The notes beneath the pieces were generated by a model that was not told where the DNA came from, did no database searches, and was given only the letters and a program-made list of their open reading frames with translations. The translations under genes were made by a program, and so were the position numbers. DNA of 11,866 bases from Deinococcus sp. (lineage in GTDB: Bacteria; Deinococcota; Deinococci; Deinococcales; Deinococcaceae): assembly GCA_018260375.1 (NCBI GenBank), contig JAGLBF010000072.1:1-11866 (forward strand), given 5' to 3'. Positions within the stretch are counted from its first letter, which is position 1, and every line of letters begins with the position of its first letter. Positions 6,283 to 11,866 of the stretch are shown here, piece after piece.

Positions 6283-6432
6283 TCAGGGCTGATATCAGCT
6301 GAGGCGTTGCTGCTCGCCCAGGGCGCCGCGTCATGCTAAAAGGGTGAGAGGGCCGGTCATAGATAACCCAGGGCAACTAACCCGCCCTACATACCAGAAC
6401 CCGCTCACCGCTCAGCTATAGTTGGAGGCATT
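6283..6432. other. Non-coding stretch before the reductase gene
   Basis: These 150 bp hold no recognisable coding sequence and no further aldehyde dehydrogenase motif. They contain a perfect 12-bp palindrome GCTGATATCAGC (6288-6299). The ribosome binding site of the next gene, GGAGG, lies at 6424-6428. No clear promoter was seen, so the reductase gene may rely on read-through from the promoter at 4998-5026. Confidence 0.5.
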
Positions 6433-7347
6433 ATGCAAATCCTCACGCATCAGCAAACCCTGGACGCTTTACCCCACGCGGCGCTGGCAGCAAGCCTTAG
6501 CGATATGTTTGGGCGCATTCGGCGCGGTGAACTGGTCAGCCCGGTGCGCAGCGCCCTGGAACTTCCTGGAGGCACATTACTGTACATGCCCGCACATGAC
6601 GGGGAGGTCGCGGCGATCAAGCTGGTCACGGTACATCCTGGCCATGTGGCAACAGAACAGGGTGCTGGGCAGAGCGCGGTACAGGCCGATGTGCTGGTGA
6701 TAGACGCACGCACAGGTAAGCGCCTGGCCTTGCTAGACGGCGAAGCAGTGACCGCGCGGCGCACGGCAACCTTGTCAGCGCTGGCAGCGCAACAATTGGC
6801 GGCGCAGCCTGCTGGCCCGCTGCTGCTCATCGGAGCAGGCGCACAGGCCCGCGCTCACCTAGAAGCCTTTGTCGCACTGTTAGGCACCCAAAAAGTCTAC
6901 GTTTCTTCGCGCAGTGAGCCGCGTGACTTGCAGGTTCTGGCAGACAGGCTGGGGCTAGAGCTGACGCAGGTCAGCAGCCTGCAAGCGGCCCTCACCGAGT
7001 GTCCGCTGGTGGTGACGGCTACCACAGCCACCGCGCCCCTTTTTGCCGATCATGCCCTGCACCCACAGGGCTTTTACGCGGCCATCGGCAGCTTTAAAGC
7101 CGATATGCAGGAGCTTCCCCCCGAACTGGTACGCCGCTCGCGCCTGGTGGTCGACACTCTAGATGGCTGCCAGGCCGAGGCGGGCGACCTGCTGCGTGCT
7201 GGCATTGACTGGAGCACTGTACAAGACATCAGCCACCTGCCTGAAGCTGACCGCAGCCCTGACCTTACGCGCCCCACCATCTTTAAAAGCGTGGGCCAAG
7301 CGGCTTGGGACTTGGCAGCAGCGCGGCTATGCTTGAGGGAGGTCTAA
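6433..7347 (+). CDS. Ornithine cyclodeaminase/mu-crystallin family protein, probable cyclic ketimine reductase
   Basis: The 304-residue product has the family's active-site region AIKLVTVHPGH (K63 near its start), then LDGEAVTARRTAT (about 101-113), then a Rossmann dinucleotide fold with LLLIGAGAQARAH (G134, G136, A139). The family includes ornithine cyclodeaminase, alanine dehydrogenase of archaea, mu-crystallin and bacterial LhpI-type enzymes. The last two reduce delta1-pyrroline-2-carboxylate or delta1-piperideine-2-carboxylate with NAD(P)H. The neighbours (pipecolate-oxidase-like flavoprotein, 2-oxoadipate enzyme) favour delta1-piperideine-2-carboxylate to L-pipecolate, by inference. A lysine or ornithine cyclodeaminase role is the main alternative. 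ATG 6433 has GGAGG 4 nt upstream. The gene is followed by a 128-bp gap with tandem repeats. Confidence 0.88.
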   Translation: MQILTHQQTLDALPHAALAASLSDMFGRIRRGELVSPVRSALELPGGTLLYMPAHDGEVAAIKLVTVHPGHVATEQGAGQSAVQADVLVIDARTGKRLALLDGEAVTARRTATLSALAAQQLAAQPAGPLLLIGAGAQARAHLEAFVALLGTQKVYVSSRSEPRDLQVLADRLGLELTQVSSLQAALTECPLVVTATTATAPLFADHALHPQGFYAAIGSFKADMQELPPELVRRSRLVVDTLDGCQAEAGDLLRAGIDWSTVQDISHLPEADRSPDLTRPTIFKSVGQAAWDLAAARLCLREV

Positions 7348-7370
7348 ACGTCCGAATGTGTGAATGCCTG

Positions 7371-7408
7371 AATAGTTAAAGAGCAATAGTTAAAGAGCAA
7401 TAGTTAAA
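7371..7408. repeat. 14-bp tandem repeat, 2.7 copies
   Basis: AATAGTTAAAGAGC occurs twice exactly (7371-7384, 7385-7398), followed by a partial third copy AATAGTTAAA (7399-7408). It fills the gap between the reductase and oxidase genes. The unit length equals that of the array at 2345-2386 but the sequence is unrelated. Just before it, GAATGTGT, GAATGCCT and GAATAGTT form a looser 8-bp repetition (7354-7377). Possible roles are binding sites or simple slippage; the sequence does not decide. Confidence 0.9.
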
Positions 7409-7475
7409 TATCTTAGTGCCTTAACACTGGTTTTACCCCCGCTACCTTCCACCCTCTACCATTATCCGAGGTAAA

Positions 7476-8687
7476 ATGACTTTTTCTGCGACCACGTCTG
7501 ATCACCCACAAACCACCTTGACCGCTGATGTTATCGTGGTGGGCCTCGGTGCTATGGGTTCGGCTGCTTTTTATCAGTTTGCTCAGCGGGGCCTTAACGT
7601 CATTGGCCTTGACCGGTATCATCCGCCGCATGACCAGGGATCTAGCCACGGTGAAACGCGCATCACTCGCCTTTCTGTGGGCGAGGGCGAAATCTATATG
7701 CCACTGGTGCGGCGATCACATGACATTTGGCGCGAGCTAGAAGCCGCTACGGGCCGCACACTCTTCACCCAGTGTGGGCTGCTGATTTTAGAAGATAGCG
7801 AGCAAGAGGTACTGCATCACGGCAAGCCCAAGCTGCTGCACACCACCGCCGAGTTGGCGCGCAAGCACGGCATTGCCCACGAGATGTTGAGTGCCGCCGA
7901 AGTTACGCAGCGCTTCCCTGCCTTTTTGCCGCCTGAAGGCACACTGGGTTACTTTGAACCTGGCGCGGGCTACCTCAACCCCGAAGCCTGTATTGAAGCG
8001 CAGCTTGAAGAAGGAGTGCGCCTCGGCGGACAGATTTTTGGCGGGCAGACCGTCACCCAGTTAGAGCAGCTGGGCGCTGAAGTGCGCCTCACCACTCAAA
8101 ACGCACGGTACTCTGCTCCGCGTGTGGTGCTGGCGACGGGGGCCTGGCTTCCCGCGCAGCTTGGCGCCCAGCATGCCCAGCATATTGCCGTGTACCGCCA
8201 GGTGTTTCACTGGTTTCAGGCCACCGAGCCGCAGCTGTACACGCCAGACCATTGCCCCGCCTTTATCTGGCCCTACGGCGCGGGCGCGGGCGATTACCTT
8301 TACGGCTTTCCGTCTGTTGACCCGGTTCACACTGGCGTCAAACTGGGCACTGAGCAGCACCTGACGCGCAGCAGCGCCGAAGAGCTACAGCGCCAGATTG
8401 CCCCTGAAGAAATGGCCGAGATGTGGCAGCGGCATACCCAGCCCCGTCTGCGTGGCCTGAGTGACAGGCAACTGAGCACCAAAACCTGTATGTATTCCAC
8501 CACGCCCGACGGTGATTTTATTATTGATGCTCACCCTGATATCAGCGGCGTAACCATCGTTTCAGCCTGCTCAGGCCACGGCTTTAAACATTCGGCGGGC
8601 GTGGGCGTACTGGTGGCAGATATGGTGACAGGCGGCGCAGCGCCGGGTGCTAGCGCCATACCTTTTAGCCTCCACCGTTTTGCCTAG
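7476..8687 (+). CDS. FAD-dependent amine oxidase, monomeric sarcosine oxidase / N-methyltryptophan oxidase / pipecolate oxidase family
   Basis: The 403-residue product begins, after about 16 variable residues, with an FAD Rossmann motif DVIVVGLGAMGSAA (G23, G25, G28). D46 ends the second strand, and the family hallmark GSSHGETRITR spans 55-65. Near the C-terminus, KTCMYSTTPDGDFIID contains C338 at the position where FAD is covalently bound in MSOX and MTOX, and SACSGHGFK closes the flavin site. Such enzymes oxidise secondary amines with O2, giving an imine and H2O2; animal PIPOX in this family oxidises L-pipecolate to piperideine-6-carboxylate. The adjacent reductase and 2-oxoadipate enzyme favour pipecolate as substrate, by inference; sarcosine or another N-methyl amino acid is possible. 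GAGGT lies 3 nt before ATG 7476. It is slightly longer than MSOX (about 385-390). Confidence 0.9.
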   Translation: MTFSATTSDHPQTTLTADVIVVGLGAMGSAAFYQFAQRGLNVIGLDRYHPPHDQGSSHGETRITRLSVGEGEIYMPLVRRSHDIWRELEAATGRTLFTQCGLLILEDSEQEVLHHGKPKLLHTTAELARKHGIAHEMLSAAEVTQRFPAFLPPEGTLGYFEPGAGYLNPEACIEAQLEEGVRLGGQIFGGQTVTQLEQLGAEVRLTTQNARYSAPRVVLATGAWLPAQLGAQHAQHIAVYRQVFHWFQATEPQLYTPDHCPAFIWPYGAGAGDYLYGFPSVDPVHTGVKLGTEQHLTRSSAEELQRQIAPEEMAEMWQRHTQPRLRGLSDRQLSTKTCMYSTTPDGDFIIDAHPDISGVTIVSACSGHGFKHSAGVGVLVADMVTGGAAPGASAIPFSLHRFA

Positions 8688-8922
8688 GGCTCAGGTAAGA
8701 CCTGCTGGCTTAAGGTGTTCGGGGTGAACTAGATCGCTGCGTTGCAGCCCATTTGCTCAATTGCTAAATTCCCGTCAGACAACTTTACGTTGCTATGTTA
8801 CACTCTTAGTATACCCTCTGTAATTTACCTGTGTGTCTGCCCGCCTGAAGCATATATTGGCTTTAACCATCCTGGCTCTAACCTCTTTTGCTTCATACGG
8901 CAACACACTTTTGGAGACACTT
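8688..8922 (+). promoter_or_regulatory. Promoter region of the binding-protein gene
   Basis: A candidate promoter is CAGACA (8776-8781), 17 bp, then TACACT (8799-8804), with a TG extension before the -10. Just downstream, TAGTATAC (8807-8814) repeats the core of the operator at 5012-5019 in reverse orientation, so the divergent GntR protein may also act here. Small hairpins CAGGT-AAG-ACCTG (about 8693-8705) and GCTGC-GTT-GCAGC (8736-8748) follow the oxidase gene without T-runs. A frame open from GTG 8833 leads into the binding protein and itself looks hydrophobic, but it lacks a ribosome binding site. Confidence 0.45.
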
Positions 8923-10050
8923 ATGAAAAAAACCCTGACCCTTCTTATCGCTGTGGCCCTGGCTACCTCTTCTGCTGCTCAGGCCGCTCAGCTTATCAAA
9001 CTGGCGACCCTGAGCCCGCTTTCAGGTGGGCAGTCTTATATCGGTACCCAGATTCGCAACGGTGCAGCACTGGCGCTCAAAGACCTTCAGCCGCAGTTTG
9101 CCAAGTTGGGCTACACCGTGCAACTTGCCGCCTATGACGATCAGGCTGACCCCACCACGGGCGTAGCAGCGGCGCGTCGCATGGCAGCTGACAAGGCTGT
9201 GCTGGGTCTGGTCGGCACCTATAACAGCGGCGTGGTGATTCCTGCTTCGGCGGTGCTGGCTCCCCTGCACCTGTCCCTGGTGTCACCTGCCAACACCAGC
9301 CCTGTAGTGACCTCGCGCGGCCTCAAAAATGTTAACCGCGTAACGGCTGATGACATTGTGCAGGGCGCTTCTGGTGCCAAGTTTATGCTGGGTACCCTCA
9401 AGGCCAAAAAAGCGTACTTCCTCAACGACAAGTCAACCTACGGCGAGGGTCTAGCCCGTGAAGCCGAGAAGACCTTTAAGGCGAACGGCGGCATGGTCGT
9501 AGCCAGTGAAGGCACTGATGAAAAAAACAACTTTGGTGCGCTGATCAGCAAAATTCAGGTGATGAAGCCTGATGTAATCTACTTTGGTGGCATTTATGAC
9601 CAGGTTGGCGCATTCCTCAAGCAACTGCGTGAAAAAGGCGTAAACACCCCCCTGATGGGCGCGGCGGGCCTGGATGCCAAGCAGCTCTTTGATATTGCGG
9701 GCGACGGCATACGCAACACCTACTACACCACCTCGGCCCCACCTGTCGCCACCATTCCCGCCGCTGCCAAGTACTTCACTGCCTACAAAACCGCCTACAA
9801 AGATGATCCTCAGGGCTTTAGCCTCTTTGCCTACGACTCCGCTACAGTAATGCTCAACAGCATGCTCAAAGCGATTAACGACAACAAAGGCAAGATGCCT
9901 ACCCGCGAGCAGATAGAAGGTATCGTGCGTACCAGCACCACCAAGGGCCTGTCAGGTGACATTAAGTTTGACAGCCAGGGTGACCGCATTGACCCCGCCG
10001 TATACACCTTTGGTATCGGCAACGATAAGGTACTCAAAGTAATGAAATAA
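8923..10050 (+). CDS. Periplasmic amino-acid ABC transporter substrate-binding protein (LivJ/LivK-like)
   Basis: The 375-residue product starts with a typical Sec signal peptide (KK, then LTLLIAVALA, then SSAAQA before A22) and has no lipobox cysteine. The mature chain starts IKLATLSPLSGGQSYIGTQIRNG, the usual opening of type I periplasmic binding proteins for branched-chain amino acids and relatives. Family-typical segments follow: LVGTYNSGVVIPASAVLA, LVSPANTSP, YGEGLAREAEKTF and DVIYFGGIYDQ. It would capture an amino acid or similar solute for an ABC importer. The permease and ATPase genes are absent here: the next gene is convergent. Context suggests lysine, pipecolate or a related amine, but the ligand cannot be read from the sequence. 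ATG 8923 has GGAG (8913-8916) 6 nt upstream and gives the clean signal peptide; an in-frame GTG at 8833 is less likely. Confidence 0.92.
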   Translation: MKKTLTLLIAVALATSSAAQAAQLIKLATLSPLSGGQSYIGTQIRNGAALALKDLQPQFAKLGYTVQLAAYDDQADPTTGVAAARRMAADKAVLGLVGTYNSGVVIPASAVLAPLHLSLVSPANTSPVVTSRGLKNVNRVTADDIVQGASGAKFMLGTLKAKKAYFLNDKSTYGEGLAREAEKTFKANGGMVVASEGTDEKNNFGALISKIQVMKPDVIYFGGIYDQVGAFLKQLREKGVNTPLMGAAGLDAKQLFDIAGDGIRNTYYTTSAPPVATIPAAAKYFTAYKTAYKDDPQGFSLFAYDSATVMLNSMLKAINDNKGKMPTREQIEGIVRTSTTKGLSGDIKFDSQGDRIDPAVYTFGIGNDKVLKVMK

Positions 10051-10064
10051 GATACACCTGTATG

Positions 10065-10106
10065 TAAAGCCAGCGCCATGAATAACGTGGCGCTGGCTTT
10101 ATTCGT
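10065..10106 (+). terminator. Intrinsic terminator after the binding-protein gene
   Basis: A 14-bp perfect stem pairs 10065-10078 with 10088-10101 around a 9-nt loop. The GC-rich core GCCAGCGCCA is flanked by AAA on the left and TTTATT on the right. It starts 15 nt after the stop codon. The A and T flanks mean it could also act, more weakly, on the opposite strand. Confidence 0.82.
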
Positions 10107-10151
10107 TACTGTACACATTCATCGCTGCAGATTCGTCACTACATAGCGGAA

Positions 10152-10165
10152 CCACTGCACAGTGG
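10152..10165. repeat. Short palindrome in the convergent gap
   Basis: CCACTG-CA-CAGTGG has perfect 6-bp arms. It lies in the gap of about 190 bp between the terminator and the thiolase stop codon; no gene is seen in this gap. Confidence 0.4.
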
Positions 10166-10180
10166 AGCTGGCATAATTTG

Positions 10181-10220
10181 CAGGGCAGTGACTGAGCGTA
10201 ATGACTGAGTACATGCCCTG
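10181..10220 (-). repeat. 7-bp inverted repeat downstream of the thiolase gene
   Basis: CAGGGCA (10181-10187) and TGCCCTG (10214-10220) flank a 26-nt segment that itself contains the direct repeat TGACTGAG twice. It lies 74 bp beyond the thiolase stop on the minus strand. No T-run follows, so a terminator role is weak. Confidence 0.35.
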
Positions 10221-10293
10221 AACGCTGGGCGTATGGTACTGAAGTGGCCCCCCCGTTCAGCACCATCAACCATTTACCCGGACATCTACATCT

Positions 10294-11478
10294 TTAGACT
10301 GCCCGTATCACAGCGGCAATGCCCATGCCGCCGCCGATGCACAGGCTGGCAACGCCCAGTTCTTTTTGATCGCGGCGCAGGGCGTGAAGCAGGCTTACCA
10401 AAATCCGTGCGCCGCTCGCTCCGATGGGGTGTCCTAGGGCGATAGCGCCACCTGAACGGTTGACCCTGTCTCCGTCTAAACCCAGCTCGCGCATCACGGC
10501 GAGGCTCTGCGCGGCAAAGGCTTCATTGAGTTCCAGCAGGTCTATGTCAGCCAGGCTTAGCCCCGCTTTTTGCAAAGCGGCAGGTACAGCGTAGGCAGGG
10601 CCAATACCCATGATCGCCGGGTCTACCCCTACGTTGGCGTAGCTGATCAGTTCGGCCAGAGGGGTGAGGTTATGCCGCTGAGCGTACTCAGCGCTACACA
10701 GCAGCACCATCGCTGCGCCGTCATTGATGCCACTGGCGTTACCGGCAGTTACCGTACCACCCTCTTTAAAAGCGGGTTTGAGCTTGGCAAGGCTCTCGGC
10801 GCTGGTGTTGGGGCGGGGATGTTCGTCTTGCTCTACCACTGTGTCACCCTTGCGGCCCCGCACGGTGACGGGCAGCAACTCAGCGTCAAAGGCGCCTGCG
10901 GCTATGGCGGCGGCGGCACGCTGCTGGCTTTGCAGAGCAAACGCGTCTTGCTCTTCGCGGCTGATGTTCCACTGGGCGGCGATATTCTCGGCGGTGATGC
11001 CCATAGGGTAATCGCCAAACACGTCGCGCAGGCCGTCATACAGCAGGCTGTCTACCACAGCTTGGTCACCTAAGCGGTAGCCTTGGCGCGCGCCTGGCAG
11101 CAAGTACGGTGCATTGCTCATGCTCTCGGTGCCGCCTGCCAGGTACAGTTCACCATCACCGGCTTTGATGCCCTGCGCCGCCGTAATCACTGCCTGAAGG
11201 CCAGAGCCGCACATGCGGTTAACCGTCTGCGCGGGGACGTGCTGCGGCAAACCCGCGTGAATACCAATCTGGCGGGCGACATTCATGCCCTGCCCCGCTT
11301 GAAGTACGTTGCCCACTACCACGTCGGCGACGTCGCCCAGGCTGTCAGCGGGCAAAGTACCCAGCACGGCTTTGGCAGCAGCGGTACCCAGCTCGGCAGC
11401 GGTGACACCACTCAGTGAACCCATAAAGCTTCCTATCGGCGTGCGCCGCGCCGCTACAATCATAATTCTAGAAGTCAT
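10294..11478 (-). CDS. Acetyl-CoA acetyltransferase (thiolase family)
   Basis: Thiolases of this type join two acetyl-CoA to acetoacetyl-CoA or run the reverse cleavage. The 394-residue product matches the usual length (about 390-395). It opens with [12 protein letters not shown], typical of the family, and has all catalytic residues: C90 in NRMCGSG (acylated cysteine), H350 in [16 protein letters not shown] and C380 in [13 protein letters not shown] and the [11 protein letters not shown] loop are also present. I set the start at the ATG at 11478 by family alignment; an in-frame ATG at 11559 would add 27 atypical residues. Neither start has a strong ribosome binding site. The gene converges on the amino acid cluster. 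It could serve fatty acid or acetoacetate metabolism; a link to the lysine genes is not required, because an HglS route does not pass through acetoacetyl-CoA. Confidence 0.93.
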   Translation of the reverse strand: MTSRIMIVAARRTPIGSFMGSLSGVTAAELGTAAAKAVLGTLPADSLGDVADVVVGNVLQAGQGMNVARQIGIHAGLPQHVPAQTVNRMCGSGLQAVITAAQGIKAGDGELYLAGGTESMSNAPYLLPGARQGYRLGDQAVVDSLLYDGLRDVFGDYPMGITAENIAAQWNISREEQDAFALQSQQRAAAAIAAGAFDAELLPVTVRGRKGDTVVEQDEHPRPNTSAESLAKLKPAFKEGGTVTAGNASGINDGAAMVLLCSAEYAQRHNLTPLAELISYANVGVDPAIMGIGPAYAVPAALQKAGLSLADIDLLELNEAFAAQSLAVMRELGLDGDRVNRSGGAIALGHPIGASGARILVSLLHALRRDQKELGVASLCIGGGMGIAAVIRAV

Positions 11479-11615
11479 TGTACCGGGTAGTTTAGCGCTG
11501 TCAGGGGCTTTGGAATGTGGGAAGGAGGGCAAAGAAAGAGCTATGTGACGTGTGGTCATCCGGTTCTGTCAACTTAATTTTTTGAAACGCTGGTTGCCGC
11601 AATTGGTGACTTACC
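11479..11615 (-). promoter_or_regulatory. Upstream region of the thiolase gene
   Basis: This stretch contains the possible N-terminal extension codons of the thiolase frame back to 11559. On the minus strand it also has TTGACA (11573-11568), a perfect -35 match, but no convincing -10 at 16-18 bp from it. The promoter call is therefore weak. Confidence 0.25.
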
Positions 11616-11866
11616 TTACATAACAAGAATCCCAACCTTAGCCCAGGTTCTGAAGGCGTTGCTTTGATTGCTTCTTGTGGTCTCAGCGTTGACAGTCGTA
11701 CGAGTATGTTGGCAAAGATTTGATATTCTGGCGTGTAATTCAAGGAATTGCGGCGATTGGGGGTTGACAGGTGGTCGAAACTCTGATAGATCAAGGAAGC
11801 GCAAGTTGAAGGCGGCAATGATACATGCCACCTTGAGACACAAGGAAGTCCACGTTTTGACCTGTC
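11616..11866 (-). CDS. Partial ORF entering from the right edge, unidentified
   Basis: A minus-strand frame is open from the right edge to TAA/TAG-type termination just before 11616, giving at least 82 residues without a start in the window. Near the edge it reads KTWTSLCLKVACIIAAFNLRFLDL, here abbreviated by its parts TWTSL and VACIIAAFNLRF, which has the feel of the C-terminal end of an insertion-sequence transposase. The rest is polar and low in recognisable motifs. Base composition is lower in GC than the neighbouring thiolase gene. It may be a decayed mobile-element fragment, the end of an unknown gene, or chance. I cannot tell these apart from this sequence alone. Confidence 0.3.
   Translation of the reverse strand, partial: QVKTWTSLCLKVACIIAAFNLRFLDLSEFRPPVNPQSPQFLELHARISNLCQHTRTTVNAETTRSNQSNAFRTWAKVGILVM

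Noticed and set aside
11479..11559. N-terminal extension of the thiolase from ATG 11559
   Set aside because: The 27 extra residues are atypical for thiolases, whose N-terminus fits the ATG at 11478; no ribosome binding site supports 11559.
11764..11792. Plus-strand promoter TTGACA-17-TAGATC
   Set aside because: The -35 is perfect but the -10 matches only about three of six positions and no clear gene follows within the window.

Overview
The window looks like chromosomal DNA of a Deinococcus-type bacterium. This is inferred from the moderately high GC content, frequent GTG and TTG starts, a secreted copper-amine-oxidase-N-like 'stalk' protein, and the mix of gene families; no rRNA or marker gene is present to prove it. 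It holds eight well-supported protein genes, one probable short leader ORF, one aldehyde dehydrogenase remnant and one unidentified partial ORF at the right edge. I see no tRNA, rRNA, CRISPR array or complete insertion sequence.

Layout. Bases 1-273 hold an unresolved left edge and a structured leader, followed by queC (274-993, 7-cyano-7-deazaguanine synthase). A 450-bp AT-richer gap follows, with a 16-bp tandem duplication and a perfect 23-bp hairpin, and then a secreted stalk-domain-like protein (1446-2162). A repeat-rich regulatory stretch (2163-2400) with three tandem 14-bp repeats leads into a probable 37-codon ORF. That ORF overlaps, as GTGA, the start of a fused AAA+/VWA metal-chelatase-type protein (2511-4193).

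Bases 4274 to about 8700 form the most coherent unit. A minus-strand GntR/FCD regulator diverges from a plus-strand series: a DUF1338/HglS-family 2-oxoadipate dioxygenase/decarboxylase, a broken aldehyde dehydrogenase remnant, an ornithine cyclodeaminase/mu-crystallin-family reductase, and a monomeric sarcosine oxidase/pipecolate oxidase-like flavoprotein. A periplasmic substrate-binding protein of the branched-chain amino acid type follows. The divergent promoter has consensus -35 and -10 boxes with a palindromic FCD-type operator between them.

Taken together this reads as an L-lysine/L-pipecolate catabolic locus: piperideine-2-carboxylate to pipecolate (reductase), to piperideine-6-carboxylate/aminoadipate semialdehyde (oxidase), to aminoadipate (aldehyde dehydrogenase), to 2-oxoadipate, to D-2-hydroxyglutarate (HglS family). 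It resembles the amaA-amaB-hglS locus of Pseudomonas putida, but with a different reductase family and with the aldehyde dehydrogenase apparently reduced to its GQRC and C-terminal motifs. The pathway assignment is inference from family membership and gene order. The right end carries a strong terminator (10065-10106), a convergent acetyl-CoA acetyltransferase-type thiolase (10294-11478, minus), and an unidentified ORF entering from the right edge.
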